Shown here: positions 31,626-39,884 of the stretch, piece by piece
Position numbering within the stretch: position 1 is the stretch's first letter
How the letters are laid out: each line of letters opens with the position of its first letter
Origin: Nitrososphaerota archaeon
GTDB taxonomy: Archaea; Thermoproteota; Nitrososphaeria; Nitrososphaerales; Nitrosopumilaceae
Assembly (NCBI GenBank): GCA_028866655.1
Contig: JAGWHQ010000014.1
Span: 1 to 40,878 of the forward strand
DNA: 40,878 nt
Direction: 5' to 3'
The notes under the pieces: generated by a model
The model's database searches: none
Told to the model about the DNA's origin: nothing
The model's input: the letters and a program-made list of their open reading frames with translations, nothing else
Program-made: the position numbers and the translations under genes

Positions 31626-32906
31626 TCACTTTAGTGATACCTTGGAACCTGTTAACTTGGAAACGCCAGACTCTAAATGTGAAATGTTTTTTGTCAGAGT
31701 ATGATTGCCGTCCTTTACCTCTTCATCTAGTTTCTTTTTGATTCTCTCCATGTTCGTGACATCGGTTTTTGCCTTGTGCAAGTCGTGCTCTTTTGATTCT
31801 AGCGATTTAATGTCAAAGACTGCAAGTTCTTTTTCAAGTGCCGATACTTTATTTGAATATGCTTGCTTTAATGCTATGAATTCATCAAGCTTTGATATTG
31901 TCTCCTGGACCTGTTCAATTGATTTTTCAGAATCCTTGACAGAAATGGAGCCAGAGATTACTGATTTTTCTACTGCCTCTAATATGTGTATTACGGAGTC
32001 CTTGTTGTGCGGGGAGATCACCTCGTATGGGTTGGCAAGAAGTTCATCCATCATTATTCTTACTGGCTTTTCAAATGATGAGATGTAACTGTACCTGCCA
32101 AGTGGCCTTGAAATCTTGGAGAACTGGAAATCAATGGCATTTTTTACATCTGATTTTTCAGATGACATGGAATCAATCCTTGTTTTTATCTCAAGGAATT
32201 TTATGTGACCCTCACTTGATTTCATCTCATGAATCTGTTTTTCAAGACTTGAAATGGTCTCATTGAGAGACTTTGTCTCTGACTCTACTTCTGATAATCT
32301 CTCAGTTTTTTGTGCAATCTCTATTCTCTGCTCTGAAATTTTATGACTGAGGTCTTCTATGATTTTACATTCTGCTCTGAAATGCTCTATTGTGTTTATC
32401 GATGATTGTAATTGGTTTCTACTTTTTGCAATCTTTGCAATCTCTTCTTTTAGATTGTCTGCATATTTTTTTGCAAAGATGTGAATTATCCTTGAATTCT
32501 GTCCAAGAACATCACCCATTTTTTTTAACATCTGGCTTATCTCCAAGTTGAGCAAGACTGCTTGGTCATACTTGGTAGCGTTAGTAAGTACAGATGATGT
32601 CTCTTTTTTTATTGTTGATACAATTGCACTCTTACCACGTTTTACGATGACACTCAGATTCCTGTCAACATCGTCAAGCTTTAGGCCGTCTGATTCTAAA
32701 TGTAAAATTAGGCCAAGAATTTTTTTTCTATGTATTTCCACTTCTTCTTTTGCTGTCTTTGCAATCTCCAGCGCCTGTGCAGTCTGTGGAGCCTCGATCT
32801 CTTGCAGTATGCCAGGTATCTCTTCTAGTGATATTTCCTTTAGGGTCGCTGCTGGTATAGTGGGCTGTTGTTCCTGTGTTTTTTTCTTGCCAAAGCCGAA
32901 AACCAT
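31626..32906 (-). CDS. Long coiled-coil protein of unknown function
   Basis: A 426-residue, highly charged protein. After a basic start (MVFGFGKKK) and a linker, most of residues 45-425 are helical with heptad patterns; two coiled-coil stretches (about 180-260 and 340-415) flank a middle segment (about 265-320) with more aromatic residues and a proline. No ATPase motifs are present, so it is not a complete SMC/Rad50, though automated calls may say so. A cytoskeletal, division-scaffold (CdvA-like) or chromosome role is possible but unproven. It lies just upstream of, and in the same direction as, the JAMM gene (29-base gap), which has its own TATA box. Confidence 0.8.
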   Translation of the reverse strand: MVFGFGKKKTQEQQPTIPAATLKEISLEEIPGILQEIEAPQTAQALEIAKTAKEEVEIHRKKILGLILHLESDGLKLDDVDRNLSVIVKRGKSAIVSTIKKETSSVLTNATKYDQAVLLNLEISQMLKKMGDVLGQNSRIIHIFAKKYADNLKEEIAKIAKSRNQLQSSINTIEHFRAECKIIEDLSHKISEQRIEIAQKTERLSEVESETKSLNETISSLEKQIHEMKSSEGHIKFLEIKTRIDSMSSEKSDVKNAIDFQFSKISRPLGRYSYISSFEKPVRIMMDELLANPYEVISPHNKDSVIHILEAVEKSVISGSISVKDSEKSIEQVQETISKLDEFIALKQAYSNKVSALEKELAVFDIKSLESKEHDLHKAKTDVTNMERIKKKLDEEVKDGNHTLTKNISHLESGVSKLTGSKVSLK

Positions 32907-32935
32907 TTTCTCTTATTTTATAATATTTTGACAAC

Positions 32936-32945
32936 GTTAAATATT
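32936..32945 (+). promoter_or_regulatory. TATA box for the 102-residue membrane protein
   Basis: GTTAAATATT centred about 28 bases before the ATG at 32969; part of a short divergent promoter region shared with the coiled-coil gene. Confidence 0.55.
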
Positions 32946-32968
32946 GTGCAGAACAATGTTCAGTCATC

Positions 32969-33277
32969 ATGAGTGACATACGGCTTGTCATGATAGGGGC
33001 AGTTGTGATGTTTGCAGGCTTTGTGGTTGGAAGCATTGGAAATGCTGACTATGCCCAGTATGCAGTCCAGCAGCAAAACTTTGATGACTGCTACGACTAT
33101 TCCTCAGGTGCTCAAATACATGTCAAGTGCTCAGACAAGAGCTATGACCACCTGCTCAATATGCTTTTGACGTTTAGCATTTTGGGAGTAGGAGGATTTG
33201 TCCTCTACAAGGGAATACGCGGAAAATGGGATCATGATGTTAAAGACAGCGAGATGCTAGGTCCAAAGGACACCTAA
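32969..33277 (+). CDS. Small two-helix membrane protein with a cysteine pair outside
   Basis: A 102-residue protein with helices at about 6-24 and 64-81. The 38-residue segment between them holds Cys41 and Cys54, which could form one disulfide on the outer face, and the C-terminal tail is acidic. I do not recognise the family. It is divergent from the coiled-coil gene and nearly meets the convergent NodB-like gene (three bases between stops). Confidence 0.75.
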   Translation: MSDIRLVMIGAVVMFAGFVVGSIGNADYAQYAVQQQNFDDCYDYSSGAQIHVKCSDKSYDHLLNMLLTFSILGVGGFVLYKGIRGKWDHDVKDSEMLGPKDT

Positions 33278-33280
33278 GTT

Positions 33281-35209
33281 TTACTTTATTGCTTGTATCT
33301 GGACAAGATACTGCATAGCAGCTGTAAACTCGTCCTCTGAAATTAATCCTTGAGATTGTAGTTTGGCAGTGCTCTTGACCCAGCTTGGAATTGTTGTATA
33401 GTTTGCAGTAGATGGAACAATTGATTTTACTATTCCAAGAAACTCTGCACTTGATATCTTGTCTTGAGACCACTGGAATACACTTGATGCCCATGGCGCT
33501 TGCTTGAACATGTTTTCCATGTTGCCAATTGTTGTGATTCTGTAACCGTTGTTTCGTATGGTATCAATTAACAATTGGAGATTTTGGATCTTTTCAATAT
33601 CAGGTATGTTTGTCTTGGCTGATGCATTACCTTGAGCATAATCTTGGAAATTAAGTATGACAACTGCGTAACCATTTGTCTTGATTGCATCATTGACGCT
33701 TGATAATATTTTATCATTTAACATGCTCTGGTTTGTGTTCTGGGCAAGAACTCCCGCAAATACATTTGCTGGATAATTGTGGATTGTACCTGTCAAGTTT
33801 TGTGGAATGTTGAGTACCGGGCTACCACTTATGATTCCTATACCGTTTGATGCCATTGCGTAAAGTGTATCACTATTGGTTTTTTCATAGGGTGGCAAGA
33901 ATACGGTTGGTGTGATACCAAGCAGACTGGACATCTTTGCCTTTGATTGCTCAAGCAGGCCTGACTGTTGATCTTTTGTAAATGTAGTAAAGTCTTCAAA
34001 ACTCCATCCGTTTATTGCAACATCGATGTTACCATCTGGTGTCTTTGATTTTAGATAATTTACTAGCTTAGAATCATTTCCAAATGCCTTTCCAATTACA
34101 CCAACTGTAATGCCTGCATCCTTGCTGTCAAAACTGTCAATTATCTTGGTCTGGACATCGTCAAGCCAATAGTCTTGCACGTTGTCCAGTCTGAATGCTA
34201 CACAGTTGCAGTTTGGAATTTGTGTTGGTGGCAAGACAGAAGTTCCTGTGGGTAAGCTAGTGGGTTGGCCTGATGTGACAGTTGCAGTTCCAGTGGTGTT
34301 TTGGCTTTGCATTACCTGGAAAATGGTATTTGTTCCATCTTCTGTCATGCTTGCACTGGCCCACGTTGAATTGTCTCCTATCTTTGTGACCTTGAAAGTG
34401 TAATCGCCAACTTTGATGTTTGAAAAAGTTGCGACTCCTCTTGATGTGACAGGAGAATTTGATACGGTATTGCCATTGCTGTCAAAGAGGTCTACTGAAA
34501 ACTTGCCGTCAGTTGTTGATACTGGATGTGATTGGGAATCAAGTACGTTAACTGTTACAAGTGAATTAACTATTGGGGGCCAGTTTGTTGTAATTTTGAT
34601 CTCTTGGGAAATTCCTGGTCTGAGATATACTGGTGAGGCAGAATAAACTAGATGATTCCCAATGTGGACGTCGACAATATAGTGATCACCTGTAGATGTT
34701 GTTGGCTCTATCCAAAAGCGCAACGAGTCTCCGTCTACATTTGTGATGCTGTGTCCCCATGTTTTATTGTCTAGAGATGCTCTGATGTATACTGTGGCGT
34801 TTGCAATTGGTGTTACACCATCGTTATAGAATGCATTGATTCGCATTCCACCTGGGAGTGGCAACTTTATTGTAATAGCTTGTTGTGGTTGTTCCAAGTC
34901 TACGTATCCAACACTAGAGTACATGCTATTTGCATATGCTACTATCTTGTACTGGTGACCTATTGGAAGTGATACAATGTTGAATGGGTTTCCTGTAAGT
35001 GACTCGATTGCCTTGTAGGGGGTCTGACTAGAGTCTTGGTATATGGTAAGCGATACTGGCCAATAGTCTGCTGTATCTTCATTGGTATAGACAAGTGTCA
35101 CTGCAATGGAACCCGTTGTATCTGCAAATGATGGTACCGGAATTAAAAAGAGTAGTGATAAAGCTGGCAGTAGCATGACAAGTTTTATGTAAAGTCTGGA
35201 TGTATCCAA
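33281..35209 (-). CDS. Secreted NodB-like protein with degenerate active site and beta-sandwich domains
   Basis: A 642-residue exported protein. A signal peptide (about 1-29) precedes two or three beta-sandwich domains resembling carboxypeptidase-regulatory folds (about 30-305), then a NodB/polysaccharide-deacetylase-like domain (about 335-550), and two short C-terminal motifs of the IPSWVKSTAKL..QGLISEDEF type frequent on archaeal surface proteins. Compared with the paralogue at 36875-38434, the metal site is lost: RMDD becomes RLDN, and the HGWNH (H-x3-H) motif becomes NGWSF near 398. It is probably a binding protein or pseudoenzyme. TTG at 35209 is the start giving the signal peptide. It lies about 100 bases downstream of the glycosyltransferase gene. 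Confidence 0.85.
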   Translation of the reverse strand: MDTSRLYIKLVMLLPALSLLFLIPVPSFADTTGSIAVTLVYTNEDTADYWPVSLTIYQDSSQTPYKAIESLTGNPFNIVSLPIGHQYKIVAYANSMYSSVGYVDLEQPQQAITIKLPLPGGMRINAFYNDGVTPIANATVYIRASLDNKTWGHSITNVDGDSLRFWIEPTTSTGDHYIVDVHIGNHLVYSASPVYLRPGISQEIKITTNWPPIVNSLVTVNVLDSQSHPVSTTDGKFSVDLFDSNGNTVSNSPVTSRGVATFSNIKVGDYTFKVTKIGDNSTWASASMTEDGTNTIFQVMQSQNTTGTATVTSGQPTSLPTGTSVLPPTQIPNCNCVAFRLDNVQDYWLDDVQTKIIDSFDSKDAGITVGVIGKAFGNDSKLVNYLKSKTPDGNIDVAINGWSFEDFTTFTKDQQSGLLEQSKAKMSSLLGITPTVFLPPYEKTNSDTLYAMASNGIGIISGSPVLNIPQNLTGTIHNYPANVFAGVLAQNTNQSMLNDKILSSVNDAIKTNGYAVVILNFQDYAQGNASAKTNIPDIEKIQNLQLLIDTIRNNGYRITTIGNMENMFKQAPWASSVFQWSQDKISSAEFLGIVKSIVPSTANYTTIPSWVKSTAKLQSQGLISEDEFTAAMQYLVQIQAIK

Positions 35210-35309
35210 TGTTTCTTACCTGATGCAGCTAGAATTTGCTTGTTATTAAAAGTCCATGTGGAAAAATGCGACAAATTATGTGATGTATGTTTGGCCCTTG
35301 GTTTCTTCT

Positions 35310-36761
35310 CTAAATCCCAACTCTATCAGCACTTGTCCAGACTGAATCTCTCTTTGTCAAGTGCTCAAAGATTGCACCAATCAACAAAATGTCTAGTATC
35401 TGCTTGAATCCTAGAACTAGAAAGATTCCATATGCAACAAGTCTTGGATCCTCGTTGTCTAGTCGTACTGCAAGTGCTACCTGCATGCACTGGAGTGCTG
35501 AAAATATGCCAAACATTGCAAGAACAAACAATCCTCCGCCTCCGAAAATTCCTGCGTATATTGCACTGCCTAACGTGATAAAGCTGACAAATGGCATGAT
35601 GCAGCTTGAAAATAACATGTATGGAAAGACGAACTTTTGCAATATTCCAAACCGTGGGTTTGTCAATGCATCAGAGTGTCTTGCAAAAACCTGGAGGTTG
35701 CCACCATACCATCTCTTTCTCTGTTTGTACAAGCTTTTCAGAGATTCTGGCGCTTCGGTATATGCAGTGGCATTTGTGCTTGCCGCAATGATTGATTTTG
35801 TCTTGAGTACCTTGAGGGTCACATCAAAATCCTCGACAAGTGTGTCCTTGTGGTAACTTCCAATCTCTTCTAGTATGCTTTTTCTAAAAGATCCTAGTGC
35901 TCCTGGAACTACGGATATTGCGCCAAAGACATCTAGTGCCCTTCTTGCAATCTGTATTCCGGACACATACTCGATTGCCTGGCACCATGTGAGCCAGTTA
36001 TTTCTGTTTCTTACCTTGACATTTCCTGCAACTGCTGCAATGTTCTTGTCAGTTGCAAACACTGTGGCTAGATGGACAAGAGAGTCTCGTCCAATTATGG
36101 TATCAGCATCAACTATGACGATTATCTCTCCAGTGGAATAGGCAAGACCAAAGTTTATCGCGCTTGCTTTTCCACCATTTGTCTTTTGTAAAACCTTTGC
36201 TTGTTTTTTGTACCTTGACATGATATCAAACGTCTTGTCCTTGCTTCCATCATCTACTAGGATAATTTCTTTTTCAGGATACTTTGTTTCTATCAATGCC
36301 TGAATGGTTGTATCAATTACCTTTTCTTCATTATATGCAGGAACTATAACTGTAATCTTTGGGTATACTGTAATTGTTCCAATTGACATTTCTCTGCGCT
36401 TGCTGTACAGTGCAAGAGGAATGAACAAGAGTGTACTCCAAAACATTAGTGTAAGACCCCATAGTAGAATCGCCTTTGATATTGAATTCTGGGTAAAATA
36501 AGTGTCATAGCCTACTGTAACTCCTAGCGCAATTGGAGATGCTAGCAAAAATATGAAAAAAGCTGAAGGGAAATGTTTCCTTGATTCTATCTTTGATGTT
36601 CTCTGGAGTGTTATCATTTGAATTATGACTACGATAGAGCCCAGGCCTACTGCAACCATTGTAATTGGGGAGAAGACCAGATATGCCATCAGGACTAGCA
36701 GTCCAAAGATTGCAGAACTAATGATAATCAGTACGGGATCAAATCTTTTTTGCTGTGACAC
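35310..36761 (-). CDS. Processive membrane glycosyltransferase, PgaC/NodC/BcsA-like (GT2)
   Basis: A 483-residue polysaccharide synthase-like enzyme. Two hydrophobic pairs (about 10-50 and 67-118) precede the GT-A domain: VPAYNEE (140-146), Asp170-Asp171, Asp218-Ala-Asp220, the catalytic base Glu310-Asp311 and QRKRW (347-351), the D,D,D,QxxRW set of processive beta-glycan synthases. Three or four helices close the protein and would form the export channel. PgaC and NodC polymerise N-acetylglucosamine; cellulose- or hyaluronan-type products cannot be excluded. The neighbouring NodB-like genes favour an amino sugar polymer. The start is GTG at 36761. Confidence 0.92.
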   Translation of the reverse strand: MSQQKRFDPVLIIISSAIFGLLVLMAYLVFSPITMVAVGLGSIVVIIQMITLQRTSKIESRKHFPSAFFIFLLASPIALGVTVGYDTYFTQNSISKAILLWGLTLMFWSTLLFIPLALYSKRREMSIGTITVYPKITVIVPAYNEEKVIDTTIQALIETKYPEKEIILVDDGSKDKTFDIMSRYKKQAKVLQKTNGGKASAINFGLAYSTGEIIVIVDADTIIGRDSLVHLATVFATDKNIAAVAGNVKVRNRNNWLTWCQAIEYVSGIQIARRALDVFGAISVVPGALGSFRKSILEEIGSYHKDTLVEDFDVTLKVLKTKSIIAASTNATAYTEAPESLKSLYKQRKRWYGGNLQVFARHSDALTNPRFGILQKFVFPYMLFSSCIMPFVSFITLGSAIYAGIFGGGGLFVLAMFGIFSALQCMQVALAVRLDNEDPRLVAYGIFLVLGFKQILDILLIGAIFEHLTKRDSVWTSADRVGI

Positions 36762-36841
36762 GCATTTGTTGTTGAGATATCATCCTAATGGGTCTTTTTG
36801 TGATTTATGTGGAGGTATGGTTTCCATCTTTGATTGTTTTT

Positions 36842-36849
36842 GTATTTAT
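36842..36849 (+). promoter_or_regulatory. TATA box deciding the deacetylase start
   Basis: GTATTTAT centred about 29 bases before a TTG at 36875. It lies inside the longer open frame from 36788, arguing that the shorter protein, which begins with a clean signal peptide, is the real one. Confidence 0.55.
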
Positions 36850-36874
36850 TCCATCATACGACATAAGTAATGCC

Positions 36875-38434
36875 TTGTGCAAAATTCTTGTACGCTTGAA
36901 GATAATTCTGGCTCTGATTTTCTTGATATCTTTTGGAGTTGCCCATGAGGCATATGGGATACAGGCCTGTCAGTGTGTTGCATTTAGGATGGATGACATT
37001 CAGGATTACTGGCTTGATACTGTACAGGTTGGGGTGATTAGCGAGTTTGAGCACAAGGATGCAGACCTTACAGTTGGTATAATTGGAAATTATTTTGGAC
37101 AGGACCAGTCAATTGTGGATACTGTATCTAGTGCGCTAAAAGAGGCAAACCCAAAGGTTGTGGTTGCAAACCATGGGTGGAACCATGAGCACTTTAACAC
37201 TTTTCCGCAAGATGAACAGTCTGCCTTGATACACAATACGAACCAGAAAATTTTAGACACACTTGGCATACTGCCTAATATTTTCATTGCACCGTACAAT
37301 GCAATTAACAATGATACCCTGATATCGCTTTTTGAAAACAAGATGGTATATTTGAGTACTAATGAAACACAAGACAGGCCTCCCTATCGCCTGACTGGTG
37401 CTGCATTTTTTATATTTCCTGGAACTGCCGAGATTGGAGATATCAACAAGGCAAATACTGCATGGGTGAGTGTAAACCACAACGAGACCTATGCTGAAGT
37501 CTTGCGAAGTCTAGTCAAGTATGGCTTTGCTGTTGTGGTATTACATCCACAAGACTTTGCAAACAAGCACTCGGGATTTGTATATGATAATACCATCAAC
37601 CAGACCCAGATTCATGAGCTTGATTTACTACTAGATGATATTCGCAACGCTGGCTACAAGACTGTAACCATGGATGACATTCCTGCAAATTCGAATTTTA
37701 CTACAAAATATCCTTCCTGGCTTGACAAAAATTTTGAGATGTATATTCAGGGAAATACAAGTGATGCTGACATGACAAATTCGATTAATTATTTGAAAAA
37801 TGAACATGTGATTTTGTCCAGTGGTGTACATGACAAGTATTCTCTACACCAAAATGTCACTACAACATATTTCTGGGTTGGGGAACCGGCTGATGCTGAC
37901 AATCAATACAATGACAATCTATCCAGTGCCTGGGATAGTGCATGGGTGAACCATTATGGTGGAGTGGACGATCCTAAAAATAGAGACCAATATCTTCCGT
38001 CTGGATTTACTCCAAAAGAGAATCCGTTTTACTTTGCATTGCCATATGATGATTTCTCTGAGAATGGTACGCGAAAAGCTAGTTCCTATGGTACTGTATA
38101 CTGGTCTGGAACACAATCCTGGAATGATTCTGTGTCCATGGTGAAAAACAGGTGGATTGAGATTTCCAAAGGCGACAAGACTGTATATGCCCAGTGGGAG
38201 GATTCTGGCCCGTTTGTGTACGATGATTCTGGATATGTGTTTGGAAGTGCAAAACCTTCGAACCAGCAGAATAACAATGCTGGGCTTGATGTCTCCCCTG
38301 CCGTGAAAGATTACATTGGTCTGCAACACGGCAAGAATTTGGTCAGCTGGAGGTTTGTTGATTATTCTGATGTTCCAGATGGGCCGTGGAAACAGATTGT
38401 TACCACGTCTGAAGTGTATCATCCTCATGGTTGA
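36875..38434 (+). CDS. Secreted NodB-type polysaccharide deacetylase fused to a double-psi-beta-barrel-like domain
   Basis: A 519-residue exported protein. A signal peptide (1-28) leads into a NodB domain (about 34-270) with the metal/catalytic set FRMDD (Asp40-Asp41) and HGWNH (His100, His104) and a proline-tyrosine motif FIAPYN. A short surface-protein motif YPSWLDKNFEM..GNTSDADM follows, then a domain (about 335-519) with ENPFYFALPYDDF, NRWIEISKGDKTVYAQWEDSGPF and AGLDVSPAV, which resembles RlpA/expansin-like double-psi barrels. NodB enzymes remove acetyl groups from GlcNAc polymers. TTG 36875 is used because of the TATA box and signal peptide. The gene is divergent from the synthase at 36761. 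Confidence 0.86.
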   Translation: MCKILVRLKIILALIFLISFGVAHEAYGIQACQCVAFRMDDIQDYWLDTVQVGVISEFEHKDADLTVGIIGNYFGQDQSIVDTVSSALKEANPKVVVANHGWNHEHFNTFPQDEQSALIHNTNQKILDTLGILPNIFIAPYNAINNDTLISLFENKMVYLSTNETQDRPPYRLTGAAFFIFPGTAEIGDINKANTAWVSVNHNETYAEVLRSLVKYGFAVVVLHPQDFANKHSGFVYDNTINQTQIHELDLLLDDIRNAGYKTVTMDDIPANSNFTTKYPSWLDKNFEMYIQGNTSDADMTNSINYLKNEHVILSSGVHDKYSLHQNVTTTYFWVGEPADADNQYNDNLSSAWDSAWVNHYGGVDDPKNRDQYLPSGFTPKENPFYFALPYDDFSENGTRKASSYGTVYWSGTQSWNDSVSMVKNRWIEISKGDKTVYAQWEDSGPFVYDDSGYVFGSAKPSNQQNNNAGLDVSPAVKDYIGLQHGKNLVSWRFVDYSDVPDGPWKQIVTTSEVYHPHG

Positions 38435-38635
38435 TTTTATTTGAGAAATATTCTGTAATTTTTGGAGATTTTATTGATTTGTAGATTTTTTTCATGAAAA
38501 ATAAATGGATAATAATGGACAATTTTTTTGAGTATGATTTTTCAAATTCTTTCTTATCTATAGTCATCTCCGCTTCAATCGTTCTATTGAAACAAAATTA
38601 ATAATTAGATTATATGGAAAATTTTACTTGCAAAG

Positions 38636-38776
38636 ATGTGGGCCAAAAATTATCTCAAAATAGTAGTTGAATCCCAACGACTCGATCCAGTTAAAAAATT
38701 ATATTCCAAATGTGGCAATAGAGTAATCCAATACATTCCAAATGGTTATACTGTCACTTTTGTTCAAGCGACTTGA
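38636..38776 (+). CDS. Possible 46-residue protein
   Basis: An ATG frame of 46 codons with even, protein-like composition ([17 protein letters not shown]... ending TVTFVQAT) and one cysteine. GATTATATGG centred about 24 bases upstream is a good TATA match for a leaderless start. The last 23 bases overlap the end of the alcohol dehydrogenase gene on the other strand. I do not recognise it. The 200 bases before it (38435-38635) are very A/T-rich and hold nothing else I can support. Confidence 0.4.
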   Translation: MWAKNYLKIVVESQRLDPVKKLYSKCGNRVIQYIPNGYTVTFVQAT

Positions 38777-39800
38777 TATCAATTACAAACCTGTATCTAA
38801 CATCGCTTGCAAGTATTCTCTTGTAGGCCTCATTTACCTTTTGAATTGGAATCAATTCAATATCACTTGTTATACCATTTTTTGCACAAAAGTCTAGCAT
38901 CTCTTGTGTCTCCTTTATTCCTCCAATAAGGGAACCTGCAAGGCTACGACGACCTGCAACTAGCGGAAACGCGCCAACTGATGTCTGCTTTTCAGGTATC
39001 CCTACTACTACCATGGAGCCATCTAACGCCAAAAGCTCAAGATATGCATTCCAGTCAAGATCAGCAGATACTGTGTTTATTATCAAATCAAAACATCCCT
39101 TTAATTTCTCAAACGTTTCAGGGTCTGATGTGGCGTAAAAATGGTCAGCACCTAGTTTTTTTGCATCCTCTTGTTTTTTCAATGACTGGCTAAGGACTGT
39201 AACATCAGCACCCAATGCATGTGCAATCTTTACTCCCATGTGGCCAATTCCGCCTAGTCCAATTACTGCAACTTTTTTTCCAGGGCCTGCCTTCCAATGC
39301 ATCAAAGGAGAATAGAGTGTTATTCCAGCACACAAGAGCGGAGCGGCTCTATCAAGTGGCAAAGAATCTGGAATACGTAATACATAATTTTCATCTACTA
39401 CTATTTTACTAGAGTATCCTCCAAAAGTCACAGTACCATCTTTTTCAGTTCCATTGTACGTTGTAACCATTCCATCTGTACAATACTGTTCCAAGTTTTT
39501 CTTACAAGCATCACACTTGCGACATGAATTTACAAAACATCCAACACCGACCTTGTCACCTATCTTGTATCTTGATACCTTAGGTCCAATCTTGGACACA
39601 ATTCCCGTTATCTCATGTCCTGGGACCATTGGAAATATCGAACCGCCCCACTCGTCAGCTACCTGGTGAATGTCAGTGTGACATATTCCACAATATTGAA
39701 TATCAACCACAACATCATTGTCACCAGGTTCTCGTCGCTCAAACGAGTATGGTAATAACGTTGCCTTGGCATTTTGTGCTGCATAACCATTAACTTTCAT
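38754..39800 (-). CDS. Zinc-dependent alcohol dehydrogenase, CAD/YahK-like
   Basis: A 348-residue medium-chain dehydrogenase that interconverts alcohols and aldehydes with NAD(P)(H). Catalytic zinc ligands are Cys40 (CGICHTD), His62-Glu63 (PGHE) and a cysteine in LLCAGIT near 158; the structural zinc is held by Cys93, Cys96, Cys99 and Cys107. The Rossmann fold has [11 protein letters not shown]. The sequence pattern matches the cinnamyl-alcohol/YahK branch, which is usually NADPH-dependent with aldehyde reduction as the favoured direction. An A/T-rich AATTAAATAG element lies about 33 bases upstream. Physiological substrate unknown. Confidence 0.94.
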   Translation of the reverse strand: MKVNGYAAQNAKATLLPYSFERREPGDNDVVVDIQYCGICHTDIHQVADEWGGSIFPMVPGHEITGIVSKIGPKVSRYKIGDKVGVGCFVNSCRKCDACKKNLEQYCTDGMVTTYNGTEKDGTVTFGGYSSKIVVDENYVLRIPDSLPLDRAAPLLCAGITLYSPLMHWKAGPGKKVAVIGLGGIGHMGVKIAHALGADVTVLSQSLKKQEDAKKLGADHFYATSDPETFEKLKGCFDLIINTVSADLDWNAYLELLALDGSMVVVGIPEKQTSVGAFPLVAGRRSLAGSLIGGIKETQEMLDFCAKNGITSDIELIPIQKVNEAYKRILASDVRYRFVIDIKSLEQK

Positions 39801-39884
39801 TAGTGTTACAATTACTGTCCTGATTCTATTTAATTATTGATGGATATGGAAAACCCAATCACCCCAGACTATTCTACACTAGAT

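Noticed and set aside
31626-32906. SMC/Rad50/SbcC assignment for the coiled-coil protein
   Set aside because: No Walker A, signature or Walker B motif; resemblance is only heptad composition.
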